Source: Streptomyces violascens (GTDB lineage: Bacteria > Actinomycetota > Actinomycetes > Streptomycetales > Streptomycetaceae). Taken from it: a stretch of 64,000 nucleotides of DNA. The notes beneath the pieces are model-generated. The model had not been told where the DNA came from and searched no databases. It saw only the letters and a program-made list of their open reading frames with translations. Below, one piece after another: positions 44,661-54,381 of the stretch (within the stretch, counting starts at the first letter, position 1; each line of letters opens with the position of its first letter). The position numbers and the translations under genes were made by a program. The DNA is taken from NCBI RefSeq assembly GCF_014649955.1, contig NZ_BMUA01000003.1, positions 62,001-126,000 of the forward strand, given 5' to 3'.

Positions 44661-44792
44661 GAATAAGGCCTTCCGTGTGACTGCTGAGCCGAATGAACGG
44701 TGAACGTAGCCGTACTCGAACGCTTGTCACAAGTCGATGCAGCCGGGATCACATAAAAGTCACAGTCTTGACGGTCCGTCAGATCTGGGCCT

Positions 44793-46052
44793 TCACGGTG
44801 AGGCCGTGAACTCGACCGGCAGGGTGCGCAGTCCGCGCATGATGAGCCCGCCGCGCCAGCGCAAATCGTCAGGTTCCACCGCGAGCCGCAGGTCAGGGAG
44901 GCGCCGCAGCAGGGTGGCGAGCGCGGTCTGCCCTTCGAGCCGGGCGAGCGGCGCACCGAGGCAGTAGTGGATCCCGTGCCCGTACCCGAGGTGCTGGTTG
45001 TCCTTGCGGCCGAGGTCGAGCGTGTCCGGCCCGGAGAAGCGCGCGGGGTCGCGGTCGGCGGCGGCGAGCACCACGAGCACGGGGTCGCCGGCCGCGATGT
45101 CCTGCCCGCCGAGCGTCAGCGGCTGGGTGGCGAACCGCCAGGTGGCCATCTCGACGGGCCCGTCGTAGCGGAGAAGCTCCTCGACGCCGGTTTCGAGAAG
45201 ACCGGTCTCCCCCGCCGCGAGGGACTCCTGAAGCCGCTCGCGCTGCCCGGGATTGCGAAGCAGCGCATACATCCCGTTCCCGATCAGATTGACGGTGGTC
45301 TCGAATCCGGCGAAGAGCAGGATGAAGGCCATGGCGGCGGCTTCGTTCTCGGTGAGGTGCTCGCCGTGGTCGCTGGCCTCGATGAGCCGCGAGATGAGGT
45401 CGTCGCCGGGGTTCTCGCGCTTCTTGTGGATGAGCTCGGCGAGGTAGTTGCGCATCTTCTTGACGGAGCGGGCGACGCCGCCCCGGGGGCCGCCCCCATG
45501 GCGGATCATCATGCCCGCCCAGTCGCGGAAGTCGTCCTGGTCCTCACGGGGTACGCCGAGCAGATCGCAGATGGCATAAATGGGAAGCGGGAAGGCGAAC
45601 TCGTGAATGAGGTCGGCCGACCCCTCGGCCTCGAACGCGTCGATGAGCCGGTCGGTCAACTCCTGCACCCGCGGCGCGAATTGGGCGACGGTACGCGGAG
45701 TGAACGCCTTCGACACGAGACGCCGCAGCCGGGTGTGGTCCGGCGGATCGATGTTGAGCAGATGCGTCATCAGCTCGGCCTTGCGCTCACCCGGGATGCC
45801 GGTTTTGCCCTTGGCGTGGGCGGGCTCGTCGTGGTGTGCGGGGTTCTTGGAGAGCCGCTGGTCGGCGAGGGCCTGCCTGGCGTCCCCGTACCGCGTGACC
45901 AGCCACGCCTCGACGCCGCTCGGCAGCCGGGTGCGGTGCACGGGGGCGTGCTCGCGCAGCCAGGCGTAGGCCGGGTACGGGTCGGTGGCGAACTCCCAGG
46001 TGAAGAGTTCGGGGGCGGGCGGGGCGGGCGGAATGGGGTTGTTGTCCTGCAC
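44793..46052 (-). CDS. cytochrome P450 (CYP107-like)
   Basis: 419 residues, soluble class I type. Helix I has FAGFETT, the ExxR motif is EELLR, and the haem loop is LGYGHGIHYCLGAPLAR with the axial Cys. LNIDPPDHTRLRRLVSKAFT is typical of the CYP107/105 groups. From memory, the gene beside the rpf pair in S. coelicolor is CYP107U1, needed for sporulation. The GTG at 46052 has a weak site. No ferredoxin gene is adjacent. It diverges from a flavohaemoglobin-like gene with only 39 bases between starts. Confidence 0.93.
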   Translation of the reverse strand: MQDNNPIPPAPPAPELFTWEFATDPYPAYAWLREHAPVHRTRLPSGVEAWLVTRYGDARQALADQRLSKNPAHHDEPAHAKGKTGIPGERKAELMTHLLNIDPPDHTRLRRLVSKAFTPRTVAQFAPRVQELTDRLIDAFEAEGSADLIHEFAFPLPIYAICDLLGVPREDQDDFRDWAGMMIRHGGGPRGGVARSVKKMRNYLAELIHKKRENPGDDLISRLIEASDHGEHLTENEAAAMAFILLFAGFETTVNLIGNGMYALLRNPGQRERLQESLAAGETGLLETGVEELLRYDGPVEMATWRFATQPLTLGGQDIAAGDPVLVVLAAADRDPARFSGPDTLDLGRKDNQHLGYGHGIHYCLGAPLARLEGQTALATLLRRLPDLRLAVEPDDLRWRGGLIMRGLRTLPVEFTASP

Positions 46053-46091
46053 CTCTCGACCGTATCCCGCCCTCTCCCCTACATTCACGCG

Positions 46092-47309
46092 GTGGATCAA
46101 GCGGATCAAGAGGTGCTGAGGGCCGGCTTCGCGGTGGTGGAGCGGCGGGCCGAGCATGCGGCCAAATATTTCTATTCCCACCTCTTCTGGCACAACCCGG
46201 GCCTGCGGGCGCTGTTCCCGTCCGGGCCTGAGGCCATGGAGCGCCAGCGCGACCGGCTGTTCGCCGCGGTCACGGAGGTCATGGACCGGCTCGGCGACCC
46301 GTCCCTCCCCGCCTATCTGCGCGCGCTCGGCCGCGACCACCGCAAGTTCCTGGCGGCGCCGGAGCACTACGCGGCGGTCGGCGCGAGCCTGCTCGCCGCG
46401 TTCGCCCGGGCGGCGGGCGGGGCGTGGACGGCGGAGGTGGAGAAGGCGTGGTGCCAGGCGTACTCGGTGATGGCCGAGACGATGCTGGAGGGCGCGGCCG
46501 GGGCGGCCGCGGCGGGGGAACCGGCGTGGTGGGGCGCGGACGTCGTCCGCCATGCCCGGTACGGCCCCGACCTGGCGGTCCTCACCCTGCGCCCGTCGCC
46601 CCAACTCCCTTACACCGCGGGGCAGTACGTGAGTGTGGCGCATCCCAGGGCGGCGGGGGTGTGGCGGACGTACTCGATCGGGAACGCGCCGCGCGCGGAC
46701 GGCACGGTCGACCTCCACGTCAGCCGGGTCTCCGGCGGGCCGATGTCGACGGCTCTGGTCGAGCGGACGCACCCGGGGGACGCGCTGCGGCTGAGCCCAC
46801 CGGCCGGCTCCTTATCCCTGGGGGCGTCCCCGTCCGGCCCTCTCACCTTCATAGCCGCGGGTACGGGCTGGGCCCCCATGAAGGCGCTTCTGGAGCAGCT
46901 GGCGGGGGCGCGGTACGCCGACGAGGTACGGCTGTTCGTCGTCGCCCGGGATGCGGCGTACCTGTACGACCGGCCGGCCCTGGAGGCGCTGGGCTCCCGA
47001 CTCCCTTGCCTGCACACGACGTTCATCACTCCGGCGCCGGGGCGCGACCCCCTCCAGGCCACGGAGCGTCTGATGACTGCCCTGGGTCATCGCAGCCACT
47101 GGCCCCACCATTCGGTCTTTCTGGCCGGGCCGCCGGGGTTCATGGCGGAGGTGCGGGAGGTTCTGGTGGGCCTGGGGGCGGCCGAGTCCCGCATCTCGTG
47201 CGATGCGGTCCCGCCGGTGGGGCCGGGCCCCCGTCCCCTCGGCTCGGCGGAGTGGCTGCTGAACCGCCCGGTCCCGCGATGGCACAACCCGGCGGCCCGC
47301 AACGCCTGA
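46092..47309 (+). CDS. flavohaemoglobin-like protein, TTA-containing
   Basis: 405 residues from GTG 46092. The globin domain (about 1-140) has YFYSHLFWHNPGLRALFP (B10 Tyr region) and the proximal His in ALGRDHRKF. The FAD domain has GQYVSVAHP and RTYSIGNAP. The NAD domain has AAGTGWAPMKALLEQ and FLAGPPGFM. The whole matches Hmp-type NO dioxygenases, although CGP is AGP. An electron-donor role for the divergent P450 is possible. Codon 241 (46812-46814) is TTA, so synthesis should require bldA. No ribosome site is visible; translation may be leaderless. Confidence 0.88.
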   Translation: MDQADQEVLRAGFAVVERRAEHAAKYFYSHLFWHNPGLRALFPSGPEAMERQRDRLFAAVTEVMDRLGDPSLPAYLRALGRDHRKFLAAPEHYAAVGASLLAAFARAAGGAWTAEVEKAWCQAYSVMAETMLEGAAGAAAAGEPAWWGADVVRHARYGPDLAVLTLRPSPQLPYTAGQYVSVAHPRAAGVWRTYSIGNAPRADGTVDLHVSRVSGGPMSTALVERTHPGDALRLSPPAGSLSLGASPSGPLTFIAAGTGWAPMKALLEQLAGARYADEVRLFVVARDAAYLYDRPALEALGSRLPCLHTTFITPAPGRDPLQATERLMTALGHRSHWPHHSVFLAGPPGFMAEVREVLVGLGAAESRISCDAVPPVGPGPRPLGSAEWLLNRPVPRWHNPAARNA

Positions 47310-47659
47310 GCACACCTGGGGCTCCGCCCCAGACCCCGGAGGCGCCCCCACCCCACCCCTTCCCGAAACCCGCCGGGGGTTGAAGGACCCTGGGGCTCCG
47401 CCCCAGACCCCGTTCGCGCCTTAAGGGCGCTCGTCCTCAAACGCCGGACGGGCTGGAGGTGCCTGATGCGGGCTGTCATCTGCGAGCCACCGGACGGGCT
47501 GAAATGCCCCGGTACGGGCCAGCATCACCCCTGCTAGGGGCGCGGGGAACTGCGCGACCAGCCCCCACCGGTCCGCAGCCGTACTCCTATCCAGCCCCTC
47601 CGGCGTTTGAGGAGCGGGGGCCCGGGGGCGGCGCCCCCGGAGGAAGCCCGGGTGGGGAA
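47310..47659. repeat. repeat array between convergent genes
   Basis: 350 bases with no gene. Family-B copies lie at about 47319-47455 (two GGGGCTCCGCCCCAGACCCC heads and one GTCCTCAAACGCCGGACGGG core) and 47586-47655. An inverted family-A copy lies at 47533-47580. Their hairpins probably terminate both convergent transcripts. Confidence 0.75.
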
Positions 47660-48619
47660 TCAGGCCTCCGCCGAGCGGATCGCCTCCCGGTAGGCGCGCG
47701 CCGCGGCCCGCAGCGCCGCCTCCGGGTCGACCCCCGCCGACTCCGCCTCCACCGCCAGCGCGAGGAGCCGATACCCCATGCCCTCCCCGGAGGGCAGCGG
47801 CACCGACAGGCCCGCCGTCCGGGCGCGCGCGGACAGCTTGGCGGCCAGGGCCAGGGCCGGCTGGCCCAGCGGCACCCCGTCCGTCACGGAGGAACGCTGC
47901 TTCTCGACCGCCTTCATCCGCAGCCAGTGCGATTTCACTTCCTCCGGCGTCGAGGCCGTCTCGGAGCCGAACACGTGCGGGTGGCGGTGGATCAGCTTCT
48001 CGACGATCCCGCCCGCCACCTCGTCCACCGAGAAGGGAGCCTCCGCGTCCTCCTCCGCGATACGGGCATGGAAGACGACTTGCAGCAGCACGTCCCCCAG
48101 CTCCTCGCGCAGCTCGTCCCGGTCCCCCTCCTCCACCGCCTCGACCAGCTCGTACGCCTCCTCAAGGGCGTACTTGGCCAGGCCCTTGTGGGTCTGCTGC
48201 GAGGACCACGGGCATTCGCGGCGGATGCGGTCCATGACCTGGACCAGGTCGAGCAGGCGGGCGCCCGGCAGGTCGTAGGAGCCGGGGAGCAGCTCCAGGT
48301 CCGGCATCTGGACGCGGCCGGAGCCGGCCAGGCGGGCCAGGCCGTCGGTGAGGCGGCGGTCGCCCTCGCCGGAGGGGAGGACGACGACGGTCCGGCCCCC
48401 GGCACAGGCCTCGACCAGCTCCTGCGCGTCCGGCGCCGAGATCTCCACCGGCACGCCGGCCTCGCGCAGATAAGGCAGCTGCGGGTGCCCGGCGTCGGGG
48501 CACAGCACGAGGTCGGCGGCGCGCAGGGTCTGCCACGCGGGCCAGGAGAGCAGGCCCGGGGCGACCCGGTGGCTCGCGGTGAGCAGAACGATTCGGCCGG
48601 GTTCTTCAACAGCAGTCAC
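47660..48619 (-). CDS. mazG: nucleoside triphosphate pyrophosphohydrolase MazG
   Basis: 319 residues from GTG 48619. An N-terminal domain of about 110 residues, probably methylase-like (VVLPSGEGDRR), precedes the MazG core. The core has VMDRIRRECPWSSQQTHKGL, the metal-binding EEAYELVEAVEEGD, EELGDVLLQVVFHARIAEE and HRHPHVFG. It hydrolyses NTPs and dNTPs to NMP and PPi in nucleotide-pool cleaning. It follows the SurA-like lipoprotein gene by 21 bases on the same strand. Confidence 0.95.
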   Translation of the reverse strand: MTAVEEPGRIVLLTASHRVAPGLLSWPAWQTLRAADLVLCPDAGHPQLPYLREAGVPVEISAPDAQELVEACAGGRTVVVLPSGEGDRRLTDGLARLAGSGRVQMPDLELLPGSYDLPGARLLDLVQVMDRIRRECPWSSQQTHKGLAKYALEEAYELVEAVEEGDRDELREELGDVLLQVVFHARIAEEDAEAPFSVDEVAGGIVEKLIHRHPHVFGSETASTPEEVKSHWLRMKAVEKQRSSVTDGVPLGQPALALAAKLSARARTAGLSVPLPSGEGMGYRLLALAVEAESAGVDPEAALRAAARAYREAIRSAEA

Positions 48620-48640
48620 CCGTCGAACCTACCCGCTGGC

Positions 48641-49318
48641 TCAGCCGGTCGAGACGGAGTCCCCGGGGTCGCCCTGCTGGTCCTCGGGGGCGGCCTGCGG
48701 GGCCGCGGGCTGCTTGGGCTTGGCGAGCCAGGGGGCCTGGTAGTCGGCGAGCTGGATCTGGCTCGCGTTCCAGGTTCCGTAGCGCGGGTTCACGTCCACG
48801 TCGAGGGTCTTGGACGCCTTGACCAGCGCGGGCAGCAGGTCCTGCTGGGTGCGGGCGCCGATCGCGGCGGCCAGCTTCTGCTCGGTGACCTGTCGCTGGA
48901 CGTAGGCGTCGATCTGGTTCGGGGCGAGCCCGCCGTTGGTGAGGGCCTGCTCGCGCAGCTGGTCCTCGCCCCCGGCCTGCTGGACCATCGCGGCCCGCGC
49001 GGCCTCGATCTCCTTGCGGCTGACGCTCACCCCGGCCTGTTCGGCGGCGCGCGCGAGGACCCGGTCGAAGATCATGTTGCTCAGCTTCACCTTGCCGAGC
49101 TGCCCCGAGTCCTTGATCAGCTGCGCGGACTGCGGGGACTTCTCCTGCGCCGTCCGTACGTCCTTGACCTCGGCCTGGAGTGCGGACACCTCGATCCGCT
49201 GCCCCCCGACGACGGCCGCGGCCCCCGGGTGGGCCGTACTGCCGCAGGCCGCGAGGAGCGGGCCCGCGGCGAGCAGGACGACGGAGACGGAGAGCGCGGT
49301 ACGACGGCGGCGGTGCAA
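48641..49318 (-). CDS. SurA N-terminal domain lipoprotein
   Basis: 225 residues from TTG 49318 behind GGGAGG. The signal peptide ends in the lipobox LLAAC, so the mature protein is lipid-anchored. The following helical segment (ALQAEVKDVR to about 150) is the chaperone-type SurA N-terminal domain, and the PPIase domain is missing. The C-terminal tail is Pro/Gln/Ala-rich. Probable extracytoplasmic folding factor. Confidence 0.92.
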   Translation of the reverse strand: MHRRRRTALSVSVVLLAAGPLLAACGSTAHPGAAAVVGGQRIEVSALQAEVKDVRTAQEKSPQSAQLIKDSGQLGKVKLSNMIFDRVLARAAEQAGVSVSRKEIEAARAAMVQQAGGEDQLREQALTNGGLAPNQIDAYVQRQVTEQKLAAAIGARTQQDLLPALVKASKTLDVDVNPRYGTWNASQIQLADYQAPWLAKPKQPAAPQAAPEDQQGDPGDSVSTG

Positions 49319-49566
49319 AGGAGCCTCCCGGCGGAGCAGATACGTGCGGCGTGGCGACGAACCTTGCTAAGACCTTGCGGTGATCGATGTTAGGCAGTCG
49401 GCGTGGCCGGGGCCACTGATTCGCCCAACGATTCGCGACCCCCATCGGTCGCGGGGGTGAAGCCGGGTGAAGCCGCGCCGTCCATTGCGTGAACTGAGGT
49501 CCCGGCCCACTGCGTTGTCCCGAAGGGTCCGGCATATTCGACGGCAGCGCACAGCAAAGGACCTCG

Positions 49567-52026
49567 ATGCCGACCCTCGAAGCCGCCCCCGCCCCACCGG
49601 TGGCCCCGGTGCGGATCGCTGCCGGCCGACGCCCGGCCGCCCGGCCCGCCGCCCTCTCCGCACTGATCACCCTGATCGCGGTGTGCGGCGCGGACGCGGT
49701 CGCCGGGGTCGTCCCGCTCGGCCCGCTCCAGCGGCACACCCGCAGCATCAACGACCTGGGCAACCAGTTCGTCCCCTTCCACGAGCACCTGTGGGACCTG
49801 CTGCACGGGCGGGCCGAGGGCGGCCTCCTCCTCAACTGGCAGTCGGGGTACGGGACTTCGTTCCTGCCCGACCTCGGTACGTACCTCAGCAGCCCGTTCG
49901 CACTGCTCGTCGCTCTCTTCCCGCGCGACCGGATCGACCTCGCGGTGTATGTGATCACCGTCCTGAAGATGGCGGCCGCCGCCGTCGCCATGACGGTGCT
50001 GCTTCTCGCGCTGCGCCCGGCGGCCCGGCACCGCTGGGTGGCGGGGGTGCTCGGGGCCTCGTACGCGCTGTGCGGCTGGTCGGTCCTGGAGTCGATCTAC
50101 AACCCGATGTGGCTGGACGGCCTGATCGCCTTCCCGCTGCTCTGCCTGGCCGGCCACTGGGCCAGGACCGGTCGGCGGGCGGTGCTCGGCCCGCTGGTCG
50201 TGGCGCTCGCCTGGATCGCCAACTTCTACACCGCCTACATGGCGACGATCGGCGCCGGACTCGTCCTGCTCCTCCTTCTCCACGTGGACCGCGACACGGA
50301 CCGGCGCGGCCGGGTACGGGCGGTTCTGCTCGCCACGCGCTCGTTCGTGATCGGCATCGGCCTCTCGGCGCCGCTCCTGTTCACCATCTATCTGGGCACG
50401 AAGCACGCGCATCCGGGCTGGGTGCGGGAGTTCGCGCCGGTGTCCTGGCCGGACTATCTGGCCCGCACCCTGCCCGGCACGTACTCCTTCTCCTCCCCCG
50501 CCGTCTTCCTCGGCACCGGCGCGCTGCTGCTCGCCTGCACCCTCGCCTTCCACCGCGCGGTCCCGCGCCGCGAGCGGTACGCGTGGAGCGGGCTCGCGCT
50601 CGCCGTCGCGCTGTCCTTCCAGTGGAAGCCGACCCATCTGGCCTGGCACGCCTTCGTCACCCCCAACGGCAGCCCCTACCGGCAGACCTTCGTCCTGTGC
50701 GGCATCCTCGTGATCGCCGCCTGGATCTCCCTGTCGTACGGGATTCCCGGGCGCCGCGCGCTGCTCGGCGGGGGCGGCGTACTCGCCCTGGTCGCGGCGG
50801 GCGCGGCCTTCAGCGAGCTGATCTCGGCCTGGACGTATCCGCTGTTCGCCCTGGGTCTGGCGGCCATGGTCGGCGGCCTGCTCCTGGCCCGCCGGGGCCG
50901 GCGGGGACTTTCCCTCCTCGCGCTCGCCCTGCTGGCCGGGGCGCAGATCGCGCAGGCGGGCGTGACGACGGCGTACGGGGACCAGCAGCGGGCGGCCCGC
51001 ATGGACGGCTATCCCGCCTGGGGCGCCGAGCACTCGGCCCGCGCCGCCCTGGAGTCGGACGCCTCGGGCTGGCCCGGCTACCGCACCGATCCCGGCCAGC
51101 GCCAGATCACCAACAACGACCCGCTGCTGCTCGGCGGCGAGGGCGGCGCCTACTACTCCAGCCTCACCCCGGAGGTCCTGAACCGTACGATGACCGCGCT
51201 CGGCGGCGGCTGGACCTCTCGGGGGCGGGCGATCCAGAGCCTCGACAACCCGGTGACCGACGCGATCTTCTCCGTCGGCGCGCGGGTGCGGGTCGCCCAG
51301 AAGGGCGGCGACCCCGTCCTGATCAGGGCCGCCGCGACTCCGCCGCTGGTCACCTTGCGGCCGGCCGGGCCCCCGCCGGTGTACGGCAGCAACCCGTTCC
51401 GCAACCAGGAGCTCCTGCTCGGCGCCCGGGTCTATACGACCCGCACCCTGGCTCAGGGCTGTCCGGCCGGGACCGACATCTTCCTCTGGGCGCCCGAACA
51501 CTTCGGGTCCGCGCGCCTCGACGACGGCCCGGTCGTCGACATGCGCGGCGGCGCGCCCAGCCGGCGGGCGCCGCTGATCCCCTTCGGCCCCTCGGCGGGG
51601 CCGGGCCGCGCCTCCCACATCACCCTGACTCCCGCGGATCGCCACGCGGAGCTGGGCTGTCTGGACCGGGGGGCGCTGGCGCGGGCGGTGGACCGTCTGC
51701 GGGCGACGGGGGCCGCCTCGGTCTCGGTGTCGTCGAGCTCGGTGCACGCGGAGCTCCCGGCGGGGGCGAGCGGAACGGCGGTGTTCGCGGTGCCGCGGAT
51801 CTCGGGGTGGACCTGTGCGGTGAACGGTGCGGGCGCCGCTCCCGCGGGCGACTACTTGGGCCTGGTCGCCGTGCCGCTGCCGGCCGGGGCGCACTCGGTG
51901 TCCTGCGACTTCCGCCCGCCGGGCCTGCGGTCGGGTTCGGCGGTGGGGGTGGGGGCGCTGCTCGCGCTGGTGGGGGTGGGGGCGTGGGGGCCGGCGCGCC
52001 GCCGGTTCCGCGTCCGCGGGGTGTAG
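49567..52026 (+). CDS. YfhO-family polytopic membrane protein
   Basis: 819 residues, about 12-13 membrane helices in residues 25-480, then a large extracytoplasmic domain (about 480-790) and a final helix (about 795-812). NDLGNQFVPFHEHLWDLL, GYGTSFLPDLGTYLSSP and ANFYTAYMA are typical of YfhO/GT-C proteins, which glycosylate lipoteichoic acid in Bacillus. The lipid-linked donor and acceptor here are unknown. AAAGGA precedes the ATG. The gene diverges from the SurA-like lipoprotein gene. Confidence 0.88.
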   Translation: MPTLEAAPAPPVAPVRIAAGRRPAARPAALSALITLIAVCGADAVAGVVPLGPLQRHTRSINDLGNQFVPFHEHLWDLLHGRAEGGLLLNWQSGYGTSFLPDLGTYLSSPFALLVALFPRDRIDLAVYVITVLKMAAAAVAMTVLLLALRPAARHRWVAGVLGASYALCGWSVLESIYNPMWLDGLIAFPLLCLAGHWARTGRRAVLGPLVVALAWIANFYTAYMATIGAGLVLLLLLHVDRDTDRRGRVRAVLLATRSFVIGIGLSAPLLFTIYLGTKHAHPGWVREFAPVSWPDYLARTLPGTYSFSSPAVFLGTGALLLACTLAFHRAVPRRERYAWSGLALAVALSFQWKPTHLAWHAFVTPNGSPYRQTFVLCGILVIAAWISLSYGIPGRRALLGGGGVLALVAAGAAFSELISAWTYPLFALGLAAMVGGLLLARRGRRGLSLLALALLAGAQIAQAGVTTAYGDQQRAARMDGYPAWGAEHSARAALESDASGWPGYRTDPGQRQITNNDPLLLGGEGGAYYSSLTPEVLNRTMTALGGGWTSRGRAIQSLDNPVTDAIFSVGARVRVAQKGGDPVLIRAAATPPLVTLRPAGPPPVYGSNPFRNQELLLGARVYTTRTLAQGCPAGTDIFLWAPEHFGSARLDDGPVVDMRGGAPSRRAPLIPFGPSAGPGRASHITLTPADRHAELGCLDRGALARAVDRLRATGAASVSVSSSSVHAELPAGASGTAVFAVPRISGWTCAVNGAGAAPAGDYLGLVAVPLPAGAHSVSCDFRPPGLRSGSAVGVGALLALVGVGAWGPARRRFRVRGV

Positions 52027-52133
52027 CTGGGGGTGCGGCAGGGTGCACTGGGGCTCCGCCCCAGACCCCGTTCGCGCCTTGAGGTCGCTCGTCCTCAAAC
52101 GCCGGACAGGCTGAAATGCCCGGGGCGGGCAGT
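52027..52133 (+). repeat. family-B repeat between convergent genes
   Basis: GGGGCTCCGCCCCAGACCCC followed by GTCCTCAAACGCCGGACAGG fills the gap between the YfhO-like and kinase genes and can fold as a terminator. Confidence 0.7.
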
Positions 52134-53678
52134 TCAGCCTCCCCGGAGTTCCCGCTGGTGGGCGAGGGCGCGGCGCAGCTCCGCGGGGTAGGGGTGCTGC
52201 ACGCCGTACACCCGTTCCGCATCCCACAGCAGTGCCTGCAACTGCTGATGCCCCGCCCCGTGGTCGCCCACCGCAAGCAGCAGGTGCCCGATCCGATGCC
52301 GGATGGCGAACACCCGGGACGGGTCGGCGGCCCCGTACCGCGCCTCGAAGCCGGGCAGCACCGCCCTGTACTCCGCCAGCGCCGCGCCCGCCTCGCCCAG
52401 TTCCTCCAGGCACTGGGCCACGTCGTGCCGGAAGTCCAGGGCCTGCGGGTCGGCGGGGCTCGCCTCGGCCGCGCGGTCGGCGGCGAGCTGGCGCAGTTCG
52501 GGCAGGGCTCGCCGGTACTGCCCGTCGTCCATCAGCGTCGCCGCGTACTGCTTGCGCAGGATGCGCACCACCGGCGAGCGTTCGCCGTGTTCGGCCGCCG
52601 CGGCGGGCAGGATCGAGCCGAGGATGTCGACGGCCTGGGTGATGCGGCCCTCGCCGAGCAGCCGCTTGACCTCGTCGACCGCGCCCGCCACATCGGGCCG
52701 CGGGGGTACCGGCGGCACCGGCGGGACGACCGGCCCGGACGCGGGGGCCGTGGCCCGGTCCGGCCAGGGCGCGTGCGGACGCAGGAACGGCCGGGTCGGG
52801 TCCAGGGGCCCCGCAGGTCCAGGACCGCCCGGCACCGGAAGCAGCGGCACCAGCGCCTCGTACACCTCCTGCGCACACCTCGGCCTGGATTGCGGGTCCT
52901 TGGCGAGGAGGCGCAGGACCAGGGCTTCCAGGGGTTCGGGGACCTCGGGGCGCAGTCGCCGGACCGGGACCGGCGGTTCGTACAGGTGGCGGTGCAGGAC
53001 ACCCAGCGCGGTGGACCCCGCGAACGGGACGTCCCCGCTGAGCAGTTCGTGCAGCAGCACCCCGAGCGCGTACAGATCGGTGTACGGGCCGACCGCGCCG
53101 CCCATCGCCTGCTCGGGCGCCATGTAGGCGGGCGAGCCGATGGGTGAACCGGTGTGTGTGAGCCGGGTCGTGTCGGAGTCGAGGACGGAGGCGACGCCCA
53201 GGTCGAGCACGGTCACCGTGCCGTCGGGACGCACCATCACATTGCGCGGCTTGAGGTCGCGGTGGACGATCGGCACGGCGTGCACGGCCGAGAGCACCGC
53301 GCACAGCTGCGCGGCGACCGCCACCGCCCACCGCCAGGGGTACGGCTCGTGCTCGGCGAGGTGGTCGGCGAGGTCGGCGCCCTCGACGTACTGCATGACG
53401 AGGTACAGGTCGTCGCCGTCGCTGCCCGCGTCGTGCACCGTGACGAGCCCGGTGTGGTCGACCTGCGCGGTCACCCGGCACTCGCGCACGAACCGGCGCC
53501 GCAGCTCGTCGACGTCCTCGGCCGACCCGACGGCCGCGACCCGGTCCGGCCGGAGCAGCTTCACCGCGACCCGGCGGTCCAGGCGCTGGTCGTACGCCGT
53601 CCACACCTGGCCCATGCCGCCCTGGCCGAGGAGCGCCGCCAGCTCGTAGCGCCCGGCGACGACCCGCCCCTCGGTCAC
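52134..53678 (-). CDS. soluble serine/threonine protein kinase with helical C-terminal domain
   Basis: 514 residues from GTG 53678. The kinase domain (about 8-275) has LLGQGGMGQVW (glycine loop), VAVKLLRP (ATP Lys 40), IVHRDLKPRNVMV, DLG instead of DFG at 159-161, and GSPAYMAPEQ. A Pro-rich linker follows. About 180 C-terminal helical residues (QAVDILGSILPAAA onward) look like TPR-type repeats. There is no membrane helix and no PASTA domain. Its start overlaps the stop of the upstream membrane-protein gene (GTGA), suggesting that protein is partner or substrate. Confidence 0.92.
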   Translation of the reverse strand: MTEGRVVAGRYELAALLGQGGMGQVWTAYDQRLDRRVAVKLLRPDRVAAVGSAEDVDELRRRFVRECRVTAQVDHTGLVTVHDAGSDGDDLYLVMQYVEGADLADHLAEHEPYPWRWAVAVAAQLCAVLSAVHAVPIVHRDLKPRNVMVRPDGTVTVLDLGVASVLDSDTTRLTHTGSPIGSPAYMAPEQAMGGAVGPYTDLYALGVLLHELLSGDVPFAGSTALGVLHRHLYEPPVPVRRLRPEVPEPLEALVLRLLAKDPQSRPRCAQEVYEALVPLLPVPGGPGPAGPLDPTRPFLRPHAPWPDRATAPASGPVVPPVPPVPPRPDVAGAVDEVKRLLGEGRITQAVDILGSILPAAAAEHGERSPVVRILRKQYAATLMDDGQYRRALPELRQLAADRAAEASPADPQALDFRHDVAQCLEELGEAGAALAEYRAVLPGFEARYGAADPSRVFAIRHRIGHLLLAVGDHGAGHQQLQALLWDAERVYGVQHPYPAELRRALAHQRELRGG

Positions 53679-54271
53679 CTGGCCTCGCCCTCGGTCCCCT
53701 TGCGCAGGTACTGCGACAGCTCGTCGAGCTCGGCTCTGACCTGCTCGATCCTGGGCGCGGCCGGAAGGTGCGGGGGCACGGGGGCCGGGGGCCCGCTGGG
53801 CACGGGGGTGTCGGCGTACGGGTTCACGTACGGGCCGAACTGCGGGGCCGTGGTGCCCGGTATGTGCGTTCCCGGTAGGTGCGGCGGCCCGTAACCGGCG
53901 GGCGCCCCGTACTGGCCGAACGGGTGCACGACGAACGGTGCCTGCGCCGCGTGGCGGATGTCGGCGTACAGGAAGTACGCGGTGGTGGCCACGGCGAGCG
54001 CGAGCAGGCCGATCATCCCGACGTCCATCCGCCAGTCGTTCTCGTCGGGCGCGGCCACGATGAAGGTGAAGAAGAAGACGAACACGGCCAGTTGGACCCA
54101 GAACAGCGCCCAGTGCGCCCCACGCCGGGTCACGATCGCGAGCCGCAGCAGCGCGGTCCACGACAGCATCCCGATGCTGAGCAGCGGCAGCAGCGCGAAC
54201 AGCACGCGCAGCGCGATCGCCCCCGCGCCCGAGGGGCGGGGCTGCGGCGGTCCATAGCCGGGGCCGTGCAT
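53675..54271 (-). CDS. membrane protein coupled to the kinase gene
   Basis: 198 residues. Three or four membrane helices lie at about 18-105. A Pro/Gly/Tyr-rich cytoplasmic segment (GYGPPHLPGTHIPGTTAPQF) and a short C-terminal helix follow. AGGAG precedes the ATG. Thr/Ser residues in the tail are plausible targets of the kinase encoded next, with which it is translationally coupled. Confidence 0.85.
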   Translation of the reverse strand: MHGPGYGPPQPRPSGAGAIALRVLFALLPLLSIGMLSWTALLRLAIVTRRGAHWALFWVQLAVFVFFFTFIVAAPDENDWRMDVGMIGLLALAVATTAYFLYADIRHAAQAPFVVHPFGQYGAPAGYGPPHLPGTHIPGTTAPQFGPYVNPYADTPVPSGPPAPVPPHLPAAPRIEQVRAELDELSQYLRKGTEGEAR

Positions 54272-54381
54272 CGCTGCTCCTGGAACTGGGACGGGTACGA
54301 GGACCGGGACGGGTCAGGGATACGAGCGTATACACCGCCACTGACAACGGCCCGGGCGATCCCCCGGCCGGTATCCAACCG

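Noticed and set aside
49390..53604. 1404-codon open frame on the minus strand across the YfhO-like and kinase genes
   Set aside because: It crosses two real genes with convincing motifs in other frames and includes translated repeat sequence.
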